Shown: positions 31,220-40,199 of the stretch, one piece after another
Layout: each line of letters starts with the position of its first letter
Position numbering within the stretch: the first letter of the stretch is position 1
Origin: Candida dubliniensis CD36
Taxonomy: Eukaryota; Ascomycota; Pichiomycetes; Serinales; Debaryomycetaceae
Reading direction: 5' to 3'
DNA: 64,000 nt
Assembly (NCBI RefSeq): GCF_000026945.1
Contig: NC_012867.1
Location: 744,001 to 808,000 of the forward strand
Made by a program: the position numbers and the translations under genes
The notes under the pieces: generated by a model
Seen by the model: the letters and a program-made list of their open reading frames with translations, nothing else
Database searches by the model: none
Told to the model about the DNA's origin: nothing

Positions 31220-32314
31220 TTACATAAATATTAAACTATTTTCACCCCCTATTCCAGCATCATCTATTAATAAACCATCATTATTTACTTCGCCCTCATT
31301 TAAGGTCATCACATGAGATGTTTGTTCCACTTCATCATCTAGGGGTCGAGGTTCATCATTCTTACCTTCCTCTTCATTCAGCATTACTTCTGCCCTATTA
31401 AACGTTGTTAAATCCTCTTCCAAAAGATTTTCATCATACTTCAAGTTGTATGGTAATAAAGAACTGACGTTTGTCAATGACTTCAATATGTCTTTATCGC
31501 TCTCATTCGGAGCAACCTCTTCAGGCGACACCTCACACACAATATGGTCCGTTTTATTCAAATGCTTTAAATGATTTTGGATTCTGTCCCAATTTGTATT
31601 TGTTTCCTTGTCGTTGTTTACACCCACTGGATGAAATTTATAATTATTTTGATATTTTAAAAACTCTTTGACTATAATTGGATCCGTGTGCAAATATTTC
31701 AAATCATGGCCCAACTTTAAGTCTTTCTCAATTAGATAGTTGAACCAAGTAAGTTTATCCTTTTCTGTTATTACATCCTCATCCAACTCGTCTTCATCCA
31801 CTCTATGCCTTTGATCATCGTTCAATTTCAATTGGTTATAGAATTCCTGACGTTCTTTATGCTTCCGCTTTCTCTTGGCTAGATCAGATTCCCCATCATC
31901 TATATCTAGTTTTCTCTTTTCAATCAAATTCTTTATCAAAGTGTTAGGTACCTCATTCAACTTTTTCTCTATAGCAAGAGGTTCACTTTTTTTGCACCAC
32001 TGGTAGAACGCCTCAATCGATTTGGTATTGTATCGACTCTCCTCAAAATACTCATCGTGAATTTTTGTTACTTCGTTTGCCTTAAAAAGGCTTATATTGA
32101 TCAAAGCTTGTGTAATATCTTGTAACTCCGGAGAGTTTGAGTTTGTTCGCATATTGCTACATTTGAGTGATTCTTTAATGGCATTTTGAAAGGTTTGTAA
32201 ATATAAATCTGTCATGACATTTAAAGTTGAAGGTTTGCATTTGTCAAATCCATTAGCTTTCAAGATCTGAGCAATAGATATTCTTAGTAGAGCAAAATAA
32301 AATGAATCGTCCAT
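31220..32314 (-). CDS. TAF3: TFIID subunit Taf3
   Basis: Taf3 is a histone-fold subunit of TFIID that pairs with Taf10. The 364-aa product begins with a bromodomain-associated histone fold (residues about 1-80: DSFYFALLRISIAQILKANG, then LNVMTDLYLQTFQNAI, then ITQALINISLF). It is followed by a YFEESRYNTKSIEAFYQWCK block typical of yeast Taf3, a basic KRKRKHKERQEFYNQLK segment, and an acidic C terminus. Length is close to that of S. cerevisiae Taf3 (about 353 aa). The PHD finger of metazoan TAF3 is absent, as usual in yeasts. Confidence 0.85.
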   Translation of the reverse strand: MDDSFYFALLRISIAQILKANGFDKCKPSTLNVMTDLYLQTFQNAIKESLKCSNMRTNSNSPELQDITQALINISLFKANEVTKIHDEYFEESRYNTKSIEAFYQWCKKSEPLAIEKKLNEVPNTLIKNLIEKRKLDIDDGESDLAKRKRKHKERQEFYNQLKLNDDQRHRVDEDELDEDVITEKDKLTWFNYLIEKDLKLGHDLKYLHTDPIIVKEFLKYQNNYKFHPVGVNNDKETNTNWDRIQNHLKHLNKTDHIVCEVSPEEVAPNESDKDILKSLTNVSSLLPYNLKYDENLLEEDLTTFNRAEVMLNEEEGKNDEPRPLDDEVEQTSHVMTLNEGEVNNDGLLIDDAGIGGENSLIFM

Positions 32315-32780
32315 TATGTACAGTTGGTGTATCTTTTTATGTCTGCGGTTTGTTTACAATAGTTAAGAGTTTTTTTTTTAAAAAAAAAGTTCTCAATCAT
32401 AAATTTTTCTACCAGGTCTGTTCTGTTATGATTGTTGGTGCAACTCTTTGTTTTTGCGGCATCCACACGACCACTTTAACCAAGAACAAAAATAATGGAG
32501 TTTTCAAAACCAGGTTTCCCAAGACTCATACTCAAGAAACGTTGTCCTCGTGTAAACAATGGGCTAGTTTGTTGTGTAATGTTTTTAAAGCAAAGGAATA
32601 GGGTTGATGAACTTTGAGCATTCACCTCGAACCCCCCTTTTTACAGCCTTCACAAACGTTTAAACATCGATTCTAATTCATGACTATAAACATTATAACA
32701 GACAACTAAATACTGGATACATAACAGAGCGGGGAAAACAAACAAACAAACAAACGATCCATGTATTAAAACAAATCTCT
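32315..32780. other. Intergenic containing the inner end of the right repeat arm
   Basis: This lies between the TAF3 start and the transporter stop. A T10A9 tract lies at 32370-32388. Repeat homology starts at about 32613. A 99-codon ORF on the plus strand (32302-32601) starts inside TAF3 and ends at the boundary; I see no protein-like features in it. The TAF3 promoter must lie here, very close to the duplicated transporter 3' end. Confidence 0.5.
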
Positions 32781-34566
32781 TTAACGACCCCAGAATCTCT
32801 TCAAGCCCAGAAGATTCTCCTTGATAAGCTGTCTCGATGGTTTTTCAAATATCTCGTCGATTTCTTCCAAAGTCTTACCCTTGGTCTCTGGCATGAACAA
32901 CACCTGGTAGAAGAAACCAAGGAACGCAATACCACCGTAGAACCCAATCGTCAACCCCGTGTACGTCATGGCCTCCTTCATTCTGTTGAAATTGTATGTG
33001 ACAGTGAACGCCCACAAATACAACAACGCCGAGCAAATGGTCATACCCTGAGATCTAGTCCCAAGCGAAAACGATTCGGCTGGCACAACCCATGTCAAAC
33101 AGGCATACGACCCGAAAAAGCCCATGTACAAAATAAGACCAGTGAGATAGACCCCTTCAGCGGCAGCCAAGTTTGTTTCGATGTCGATCGAGTATCCAAC
33201 TCCAACCAACACCAACCCAATGAAGAACCCAACAAGGTTATACCCCCACACACGACGGCCAAACTTGTCCATGTACAAGATTGCCGGAATGGTACCAAGA
33301 AGCAACGACCCGCCACCTACCAAGGACATGAACACTGAGTTCTTTGTGGAAAACCCGATTCTGCTCATCAACGTCGACAAGTAGTACATTACAGCATTGA
33401 TACCGGTCAACTGACCCAAGGTGATCATCACAACACCGTACACCAAGGCACGGCGGTTTCTGGGGACGGTGACCAACTCAAACCACACCTTGCTCTTGTT
33501 CTGTGTGAGACGCAACTCTCTTTCTGCCTCCGCAGCCTGGACCATCTGGACAAACTCGATCTTGCTGTGTCTGTCGCCCAAGTCTCTCAACCGCGCAAAC
33601 ACATTGAATGCTTCGCCAAACTTCCCCTTGAACACCAAGTAACGCGGCGACTCTGGCAAAAAGAAAAGACCAATCAACACAATGGTGGAGAACACCAACG
33701 AGGAGCCAACCATGAAACGCCACCCTCCATGCACCTCGTAGAAAATAGCAGCAATGGCATACCCCAACACCTCCCCAAGGGCAATACTGAGTTGGTAAAG
33801 CGAAACAAGACTCCCACGCTTGCTACTGGGCACCGACTCACTGATGTACACACCAACACCACCACCTTCAATGCCCACACCAATTCCCAAAATAAATCTT
33901 CCGGCGTACATGACGTCCCTAGACCTATGGTTGTTGAAGGTGCCATCAGCCAATTCTTTCGGGATGGGTGCGGCTGCACACAAAATTGCACCAATACTAT
34001 ATCAAAGCATGTTAGTAAACAAACAAACAAACAGGAACCCAATTTGTGCTTGCTTTGCACCTGTGATGGGGCAACCAAGATTATGATACATACGTGTATA
34101 AGATACAGGATGCCATGAGCGCCTTCTTACGCCCAAACTTCTGCAACGGGGTGAGGAGAATAGAACCAGCAACTGCGCCCAACGGCATGAGCGACGATAC
34201 CAACGAGTTTTCGTGGCTGTTAAAGTGCAACGACTTGTCCATACCGATGGAAGCACCCGAGATCAACGACTGGTCGACACCAGAAAGAATACCACAGAAG
34301 GCAGCAAATATACCCAACGTCGTGACCAACGTCGACGGAGATACCCCAAGAGGGAATTCGAGGTTTTTAAAATTGGTCATCCAAGCGCCCGACTGCTTTT
34401 CGGCAGCACCCATGGCAGCATACTTTTCAAACTCGCCATCAAAGTCAAAGTCTGACCCAAACTCCAACCCTTCGTCGTGCTCGTATTTGGGCTTGTTTTC
34501 TTTTGTCTCGTCATAGACATCCTTTCCAAACAAGCCAGAATTCTTTTCCAGTGAAACGGACAGCAT
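32781..34566 (-). CDS. HXT5: MFS sugar transporter, spliced (right-arm copy; probably HXT5-type)
   Basis: Exon 1 is 34566-34094, the intron is 34093-33997 (97 bp, one 4-bp unit shorter than the left copy) and exon 2 is 33996-32781, giving the same 562-aa protein as the left copy. All splice signals (GTATGT, TACTAAC, TAG) are kept. The three exonic base differences from the left copy are synonymous. The promoter region, including the TATA element, appears identical, so both copies should be expressed alike. The combined dose is therefore two genes per haploid set. The symbol is tentative, and I cannot tell which copy would carry the reference name. Confidence 0.85.
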
Positions 34567-35603
34567 TGCTAGGTTGTTGTTTATTGTAGATTTAAGGATT
34601 ATTCGAAACGGTATTTTTTTAAAAAAAGCAGTAAAAACATGGTGCAGGGAATCGTGGGTATTTATAGCAAACTGCGTAAACCTTCACTTTTGATAACAGT
34701 GCCCATTTTGCCAAAAGGTGGGAAATGGGGGCATTATGGGATGTTTAGACAATCGTAGTCTATCTGGCGTTTCGGAACAACCACAGAAAAATTTTTCTCT
34801 TTGTTTACGTATGGTATCTGCACAAGAGACTAAAAGTGGTTGGTGGTGTTGCTAGTACAAGCACAATGTAGATAAATTAGCCAAATTAAACACTAACATG
34901 AGTGGAGTAGCAATTTTCGAGCCAAAAAGTAAAGCATAGTGCCTCATCACTTTGACAAGGGAAGGCTGCTTCTTTATATCGATGATCAGCAGGAAAACAG
35001 CCCGGTGACACACTTACAAACCATTAATTTATTCCGATAGATGTTACTATTATTATTTTTCCTCGAGGTGTCTGCCACGGAAAATTGTTATTCCAGAGAG
35101 ATTCAGTTTTTAGTTGTGTTCCCCCCACACAACACAAAACCCCCAACAAAGCAATTTATACGTTTGTGCTTTCTCTTTTTTTCTGCATTCGTCTAGTTTA
35201 AGGGTGAGGCGATAGTTCTGATTGGAGGAGATTGTTTCGGGCTAGCAAACTAACGCCACTTTTGCCAAACAGCTTACACCAAGAGGCTTTGATGGGGAAA
35301 AGAGTGGGGTGAGTCTGGAGAGTGCAATGCTAACCACCCTTTTTCCTTTTCTCCTACAATTCAGAGAGATACCAATTCTGGTATACTAACCATTTTTACT
35401 TGGAACGGCTAGCTCCCACCAATCTAACAAACCTACTACTCCTATTTAAAAACAATTAAATCTAAAGTTTCCAACTCTAGTGCTTAAACGTTTGGTATTC
35501 TTTCTATTTTTTTTATATATTTTTACGTTCTAAATTGTCTAAAGCATTCAATCCTATCTCTCCCCCCCACCCCAAAAAAAAAAAAAAAACAGCCTCTATT
35601 GTT
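34567..35603 (-). promoter_or_regulatory. Transporter promoter / intergenic (right arm)
   Basis: This is the inverted copy of 2430-3466 with identical length and no difference seen. The TATA element lies about 95 bp upstream of the transporter ATG (34566), and the C-rich/poly-A block lies just past the HNT3 stop. Confidence 0.6.
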
Positions 35604-36365
35604 CTAATTTGTACATTGTGCAGAAACCCCGTTTGGAATTAAAATGTTGGGATCAATGAAACTTGCATACCTCCTGATATACTCGTCATGTAAATGGGCC
35701 TTTAACTTGACCATCAGGTTACCAAATGTTTTGGAACACGACGTGCATTTGAAAGGGGATGTTTTGATAAGCTTATCCATAGCTTCCTTGGAGCGTTCGT
35801 GGACAATGTATTGGGTGTTTCTCTGGACCAGCCCTGTTTCTAAGAAAGGCTGGGAAGTGCGGCGACTACAGTAGCCCTCGTTCAACTCAGGATTTAACTC
35901 CTCAAAGGGGACAAAGAACTTTGTGGTAAATGAATTGTAGTGTTTCTTATTCTTCATTTTCGGAGAATGAAAATCTTGGGTGATCACATGGACGTGTAGG
36001 TTATTCAAGGAAGGTATGCTGTGGACCCCGGCGTTGATGAACGTGTTTCTGAACTCCAGAAGTTGGGACTTGTCCTTCACATCAGAGTAATGTAGCAATT
36101 CATCAACGATAAGATCCTTTGCTTTCTCAACATATTCCAGCACCATTTTGTAGAGCTTGTCTCCGGAGAATTCTGGATAGTCTGTGCAGAATGCATCTAG
36201 CGGATGGGTTCTGCTTACCTGGCGGTTTCGGGGAATGACTAGCAAGTGTCTGGTCGATTTGGGGAATATATCTTTGATAATAATCACATTCTCGTCGTAG
36301 AAGACAACAATGTCGTGTTTTTCAGGGTGGTCTATGTATTGTTGAAATGCATCTCTGAAGCTCAT
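35604..36365 (-). CDS. HNT3: Aprataxin-like DNA 5'-adenylate hydrolase Hnt3 (right-arm copy)
   Basis: This encodes the same 253-aa protein as the left copy (HIT domain with LHVHVITQDF and C-terminal CTSCSKTF zinc-finger segment). The ATG is at 36365. The upstream homopolymer is 18 bases here and 19 in the left arm. Upstream of the gene is only the PKR1 remnant, so about 150 bp of the original PKR1-HNT3 intergenic DNA plus unique sequence must serve as promoter. Whether this copy is transcribed from an equivalent promoter depends on how much of the original promoter lay inside PKR1. Confidence 0.9.
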   Translation of the reverse strand: MSFRDAFQQYIDHPEKHDIVVFYDENVIIIKDIFPKSTRHLLVIPRNRQVSRTHPLDAFCTDYPEFSGDKLYKMVLEYVEKAKDLIVDELLHYSDVKDKSQLLEFRNTFINAGVHSIPSLNNLHVHVITQDFHSPKMKNKKHYNSFTTKFFVPFEELNPELNEGYCSRRTSQPFLETGLVQRNTQYIVHERSKEAMDKLIKTSPFKCTSCSKTFGNLMVKLKAHLHDEYIRRYASFIDPNILIPNGVSAQCTN

Positions 36366-36794
36366 CGGAAAGGAGTGCAATACAAAGAGATTCGATGCAA
36401 CTAATGCTGATCTGTATTTTTTTTTTTTTTTTTTCTTGATAATATAATATAAACTTTATGTACATTTGGAAAAGATCTACAAACACACCCACTCACATCA
36501 CAAGCTACACTTGAGTTTATACCTTTCTCTTTTTAGGCTTAATGTCTTCCGGGGTTGCTGTGGTTTTGGAGGATTGATTTACAAATGTAGATTGATTTTT
36601 TAGGAAGCTAGTTCACTTGCTATGAGATTCTGACAGATGAAAAATCAAACTTCTGAATCAAGATTCTCTACAGACTAAAATATTTTTATATATGTATTTA
36701 TCAGGTTCTTTCTTTACTTTTATATTTTCATCGACTCAGCCTACTTCCTTATATACTAGCCTCCATGCGAGCTTGCATACTTGAAATCATTCCA
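36366..36794. other. Intergenic, HNT3 (right) to RET3, containing the outer repeat boundary
   Basis: The first 210 bp belong to the repeat arm and end in the PKR1 remnant. From 36576 the sequence is unique, AT-rich and contains the 3' side of RET3. No gene is seen. Confidence 0.5.
36517..36575 (-). pseudogene. PKR1: PKR1 3'-end remnant
   Basis: These 59 bp match the last 18 codons and TAA stop of PKR1 (encoding ...TPEDIKPKKRKV), in the same relation to HNT3 as in the left arm. The rest of PKR1 is absent. The remnant has no start codon and is non-functional. It marks the duplication endpoint and shows that the left locus is the source. Confidence 0.95.
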
Positions 36795-37397
36795 TTACAA
36801 TCCTTGTTGCAATCTCTCACCCAATTTCTTAGAAGCAAACGACAAAGCATTGAACAATCCCTTTTCACTAATATCTATATTCTTCAAATTCACGTTCTCA
36901 TAAACTGCAGATGGTGGGTTAGTGACTCTGCTCACGATAGTTGCAGGATCGTATTCAATGATTATTCCGTCATCTATAGTTTCGTCAATTGCCAAGCTGA
37001 CCATATCGTACTTGTCTAAAATTGTTTGTTTATCAACGGTATTATCCAATAATATAGTCAATGCCTCAAATAGATTATTCATGGTTGAATAGATCAAACT
37101 TTCATTTTCATTTAATGGTGCAACCAAATACAACAAAAGATCATTGGTTTGCTTGTATGCAATCAAGTGATTATCGTACAATAATATATCCTGATTCACT
37201 TTGTAAGTTTTAGAGAACAATGACTTTTCAAAACTAAGTTGTTGTTGTTGAGTGTCAAATTGATGAGGAAACTTGCTTGATAAATTAGTTGAGTCTTCAC
37301 CTAATGACGATTTGTAGTATTTTGCAAATAATCTATTACCCTCATTGTCTAATATTAGAACAGCAGATACGGTATATAAAGATATATTTAATGACAT
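36795..37397 (-). CDS. RET3: Coatomer zeta subunit Ret3
   Basis: Zeta-COP is the small longin-domain subunit of the COPI coat for retrograde Golgi-to-ER transport. The 200-aa product starts at the ATG at 37397 (MSLNISLYTVSAVLILDNEG); the frame extends upstream only to a TTG. Conserved blocks are the beta-strand start with ILDNEGNRLFAKYY, the middle AYKQTNDLLLYLVAPLNENE, and LFEALTILLDNTVDKQTILD. Length is right for the family (about 190). The neighbouring repeat arm ends 220 bp beyond its stop. Confidence 0.94.
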   Translation of the reverse strand: MSLNISLYTVSAVLILDNEGNRLFAKYYKSSLGEDSTNLSSKFPHQFDTQQQQLSFEKSLFSKTYKVNQDILLYDNHLIAYKQTNDLLLYLVAPLNENESLIYSTMNNLFEALTILLDNTVDKQTILDKYDMVSLAIDETIDDGIIIEYDPATIVSRVTNPPSAVYENVNLKNIDISEKGLFNALSFASKKLGERLQQGL

Positions 37398-37778
37398 TGT
37401 TGTTATTTGCAATTAAAATTATTCCAACAAAAGTTGTTGAGATTTGATTTTTTTTTTTTCTTCAATCCTCTTTCTAAACAATTGTGAGACTAAAAAAACA
37501 ACGACTGAAAAGTAAGAAAACACCGTGTGCCAAATAAGATACTTGTATACAGGATCTTGGGTATTATCAACAATCTTTGAAGTTGCCAATTTTCAAAATA
37601 GTCTTCCAATCAATTACAATAGTAATAATTTATATTTAATAACTAAAACAAAACAAGAGTTTACAAAATACATAAGAAACAGAGTTTACTGTTTTTTTTT
37701 TTGGGAGGGTGAAATCAATTACACATATATATATATATATATATATATGTGCTGCAGAACATTCAAATGTAATACAGT
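37398..37778. other. Intergenic between RET3 start and VTC stop
   Basis: This is 381 bp with a poly-T tract about 60 bp upstream of RET3, another at about 37692-37702, and an (AT)n microsatellite at 37725-37748. No gene is seen. Confidence 0.5.
37725..37748. repeat. (AT)n microsatellite
   Basis: This is an uninterrupted AT dinucleotide run of about 12 units, 30 bp downstream of the VTC stop codon. It is self-complementary and likely length-variable. Confidence 0.9.
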
Positions 37779-40199
37779 TTAATTAACCATGTTCACCATA
37801 AATTCATGGACTTTCTTTTGGGTTGGGTTGTTATTGTAAAACTCATCATTGGGGTCTAAGTTTAAATTTTTCCAACCAAAAATAAAATTGACAATCAACG
37901 CAATTGTTAACCCAAGAGCTATAACCAAAGGCCCAAACGAGTTATCCAAATGCTTATCAGATCTCTCCAAAATAATCTTTCTTCTTTCCATAAATATATA
38001 ATATGCCCAAAGACCACTGAAAAGAGTTAATGCAAAGTAAAAGTAGGCAAGATATGTACTCAATCCTTCAAAATTGGAACCGCTGGTGGACGAGTAAATA
38101 ATGAATGTCAATGATGACAACAATGTTGTCACGTGCAACCACCTGTTGAAAGTACGTTCATTGGCTAACCAAACTTTTGGTTCAATTTTAATTGGACCCA
38201 TGTTTTTGATCCATTGGTCTGGTTTAGTCACTCCAACGGGCAAATCAATTTCCTCATCCTCGGAATCAACGTCAACCAATTTAGAAAATTGGTTTGGCAA
38301 GTTCATTATTCTAACTAATGGGTTGGGTCTCCTGTCATCGTCCTCATCTTCTTCATCATCTTCGTCAAAGTCTGAAGACTGATCATCGGTGGTTACTCTT
38401 GCCGACGACAATGGCTTGACACCACCATTATCGCTTGGTCCAACATCTTCCTCGATCGTTTCAATCCTTTGAGTTCCAAACTCGCTATCATTGCCTTTTG
38501 TGTACAACAAGGATCCTGAAAAGGATGCTGATCTTGGTTGGAAATTAGATGTCTTGTTATTAAGTATCATTGATTTGAACTTGGATAAATTTTCATCGTT
38601 GCTCAATTCAGTGATACCATTATTATTGATTTTTGAAGGTAATTTGGGCAAATCGTCATTTATATCACCTTCTAATTCATTGAACCACATAGGAATATTG
38701 TCCAACTTGTCGTCTTCCAAAAATAATGAGGCTACCCCGTGAATAAACTTGGAAAAGTTTGGAATTTCTTTAACCAAATAAGATGAGTTAATTAATTCAT
38801 TAACCCATTGTAATTTTTTAAAGTTCTTGGCAGATGATTTTTTAATTTTGATTTCCATAGTGGAAAATGGGAATTTAACAAACTCACCTTTCCTCAAGAA
38901 TTGCTGCGGAGATTTCGAATTATCTAAATCCAAACGATGCCACTGTTGAGGATCTCTGATTGGCAATTGCGGATCAAACGAATCTTCTCTTATAAAAGTT
39001 AAGTTCGAGTCTATAATGATTCTGATTCTATCGTCTCCAGGAATTTGGAATGCAGTACGATTGTATGTTGTCCTTAAAATAGGTTGCAAATTATACTCTT
39101 TAATAAAATCTAATAACTTTTTAACAGAATTAGCATCATTCAATTTGACCAACTTCTTTGGGATTTCTTTTTGAATGACATATTGGTTAATATACTTTTG
39201 TCTCAATTCAATTTTGTCATCAACAAAAAAGTTAGAATTCACGTCAAACAGCTTTCTTTCCATCGAAATCTTTGGCTTATCAGCCAACTTTCCTACCCAT
39301 CTAATTCTAACAGTGGACGAGTTGTTTAATTTGGTCAATTTATGGTTATAAAGGTCAAAATGGTCATTATCCAAGTATAAACAATTGATAGTTTGGCCAC
39401 CAGTGATGTGCTTGTTACTATCATCTTCATCTTCATCATCATCATCGTCGTCGTCGTCATCGTTGTTGGTGGAATTATAGATTAAAACTGGCAAGTGTCT
39501 CAAAATTGTAGTTTTGACTTCCATTAAATTGTCTGGGTGAATCCAGAATTTGAACGATTGAAATTCACCATTAGTGGCACCTTCGTTGAAAGAAGACAAC
39601 TTTGATAATGATTGGTCTACTTCATAATTGTCCCTTAAAAATTGGTATAAAGTCCCAACTTTATACAATAACGGAGAATAATCTTCAGAGTGGAATGGCA
39701 ACTTCTTCAATCTAACATTCAACAATGGTTTAACTGAGTATTCCGGGTGAATTCTATCGTGTTTCTTAACAATTTTGATGAAACCGGTATAGTTCAATCT
39801 CTGGAAATGTTCCAAATTTTGTGCTTCGTCCAAAATCTTATCCAATTCTTTCAGGAATGACTCAAGATTAAAGCTATCAGTTCTTTCAGTTTGTTGCTGT
39901 AATTCGTTCAACTCGTCATTTAGTTCATCAAACTTCTTGTGCTGGAAACCAAAGACTTTTTCCAAGTTTTCATCCAAAGCACTAACAAAGTTTTGTTCAT
40001 CTTTATCGGTCCAATTATTTTTAAGGATTACTCCTTCTTTCAATAATTTCTTCAAATGGTTATAAGAAATGTAAAAATCTTTCCAAGGTGGATAAATTTC
40101 ATGATCTAATTTAGTTCCAAAGAGCATCTTTGTTTCGCTTGATGAAGGAGCAGCACTTTTTGATTTTGGAATGGAGCCGTGATTTTCACTAGATGACAT
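37779..40199 (-). CDS. VTC3: Vacuolar transporter chaperone subunit, VTC2/VTC3 type
   Basis: The VTC complex makes polyphosphate at the vacuole membrane and also acts in microautophagy. The 806-aa protein has an SPX domain (about residues 23-200, FGTKLDHEIYPPWKDFYISY; KIVKKHDR is part of the inositol-pyrophosphate site). A VTC tunnel domain follows (about 217-560, with RTTYNRTAFQIPGDDRIRII and IREDSFDPQLPIRDPQQWHR), then Asp/Glu-rich linkers, then a C-terminal DUF202 region with three membrane helices (about 695-790). The IREDS...WHR block and total length fit the accessory Vtc2/Vtc3 subunits better than catalytic Vtc4. An uninterrupted acidic run (D9EDED) sits inside the tunnel domain. The choice of VTC3 over VTC2 is tentative. 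Confidence 0.85.
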   Translation of the reverse strand: MSSSENHGSIPKSKSAAPSSSETKMLFGTKLDHEIYPPWKDFYISYNHLKKLLKEGVILKNNWTDKDEQNFVSALDENLEKVFGFQHKKFDELNDELNELQQQTERTDSFNLESFLKELDKILDEAQNLEHFQRLNYTGFIKIVKKHDRIHPEYSVKPLLNVRLKKLPFHSEDYSPLLYKVGTLYQFLRDNYEVDQSLSKLSSFNEGATNGEFQSFKFWIHPDNLMEVKTTILRHLPVLIYNSTNNDDDDDDDDDEDEDDSNKHITGGQTINCLYLDNDHFDLYNHKLTKLNNSSTVRIRWVGKLADKPKISMERKLFDVNSNFFVDDKIELRQKYINQYVIQKEIPKKLVKLNDANSVKKLLDFIKEYNLQPILRTTYNRTAFQIPGDDRIRIIIDSNLTFIREDSFDPQLPIRDPQQWHRLDLDNSKSPQQFLRKGEFVKFPFSTMEIKIKKSSAKNFKKLQWVNELINSSYLVKEIPNFSKFIHGVASLFLEDDKLDNIPMWFNELEGDINDDLPKLPSKINNNGITELSNDENLSKFKSMILNNKTSNFQPRSASFSGSLLYTKGNDSEFGTQRIETIEEDVGPSDNGGVKPLSSARVTTDDQSSDFDEDDEEDEDDDRRPNPLVRIMNLPNQFSKLVDVDSEDEEIDLPVGVTKPDQWIKNMGPIKIEPKVWLANERTFNRWLHVTTLLSSLTFIIYSSTSGSNFEGLSTYLAYFYFALTLFSGLWAYYIFMERRKIILERSDKHLDNSFGPLVIALGLTIALIVNFIFGWKNLNLDPNDEFYNNNPTQKKVHEFMVNMVN

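Larger units (their letters stand above)
32613..36575 (-). repeat. Long inverted repeat, right arm (3.96 kb)
   Basis: This is the reverse complement of 1457-5428. It carries the transporter, its promoter, HNT3 and the last 59 bp of PKR1, all in inverted orientation, 27.2 kb from the left arm. The outer end (36575) falls inside the PKR1 coding sequence, after which the sequence becomes RET3 flank. No transposon termini or direct flanking repeats are visible at either end. Confidence 0.97.

Noticed and set aside
32302..32601. 99-codon plus-strand ORF at the inner repeat boundary
   Set aside because: It starts inside TAF3, runs through poly-Phe/Lys from a T/A tract, ends at the repeat edge and has no counterpart at the left boundary.
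1457..36575. Inverted arms as a composite transposon
   Set aside because: The arms carry ordinary genes, end inside PKR1, and lack transposase, terminal repeats and target-site duplications.
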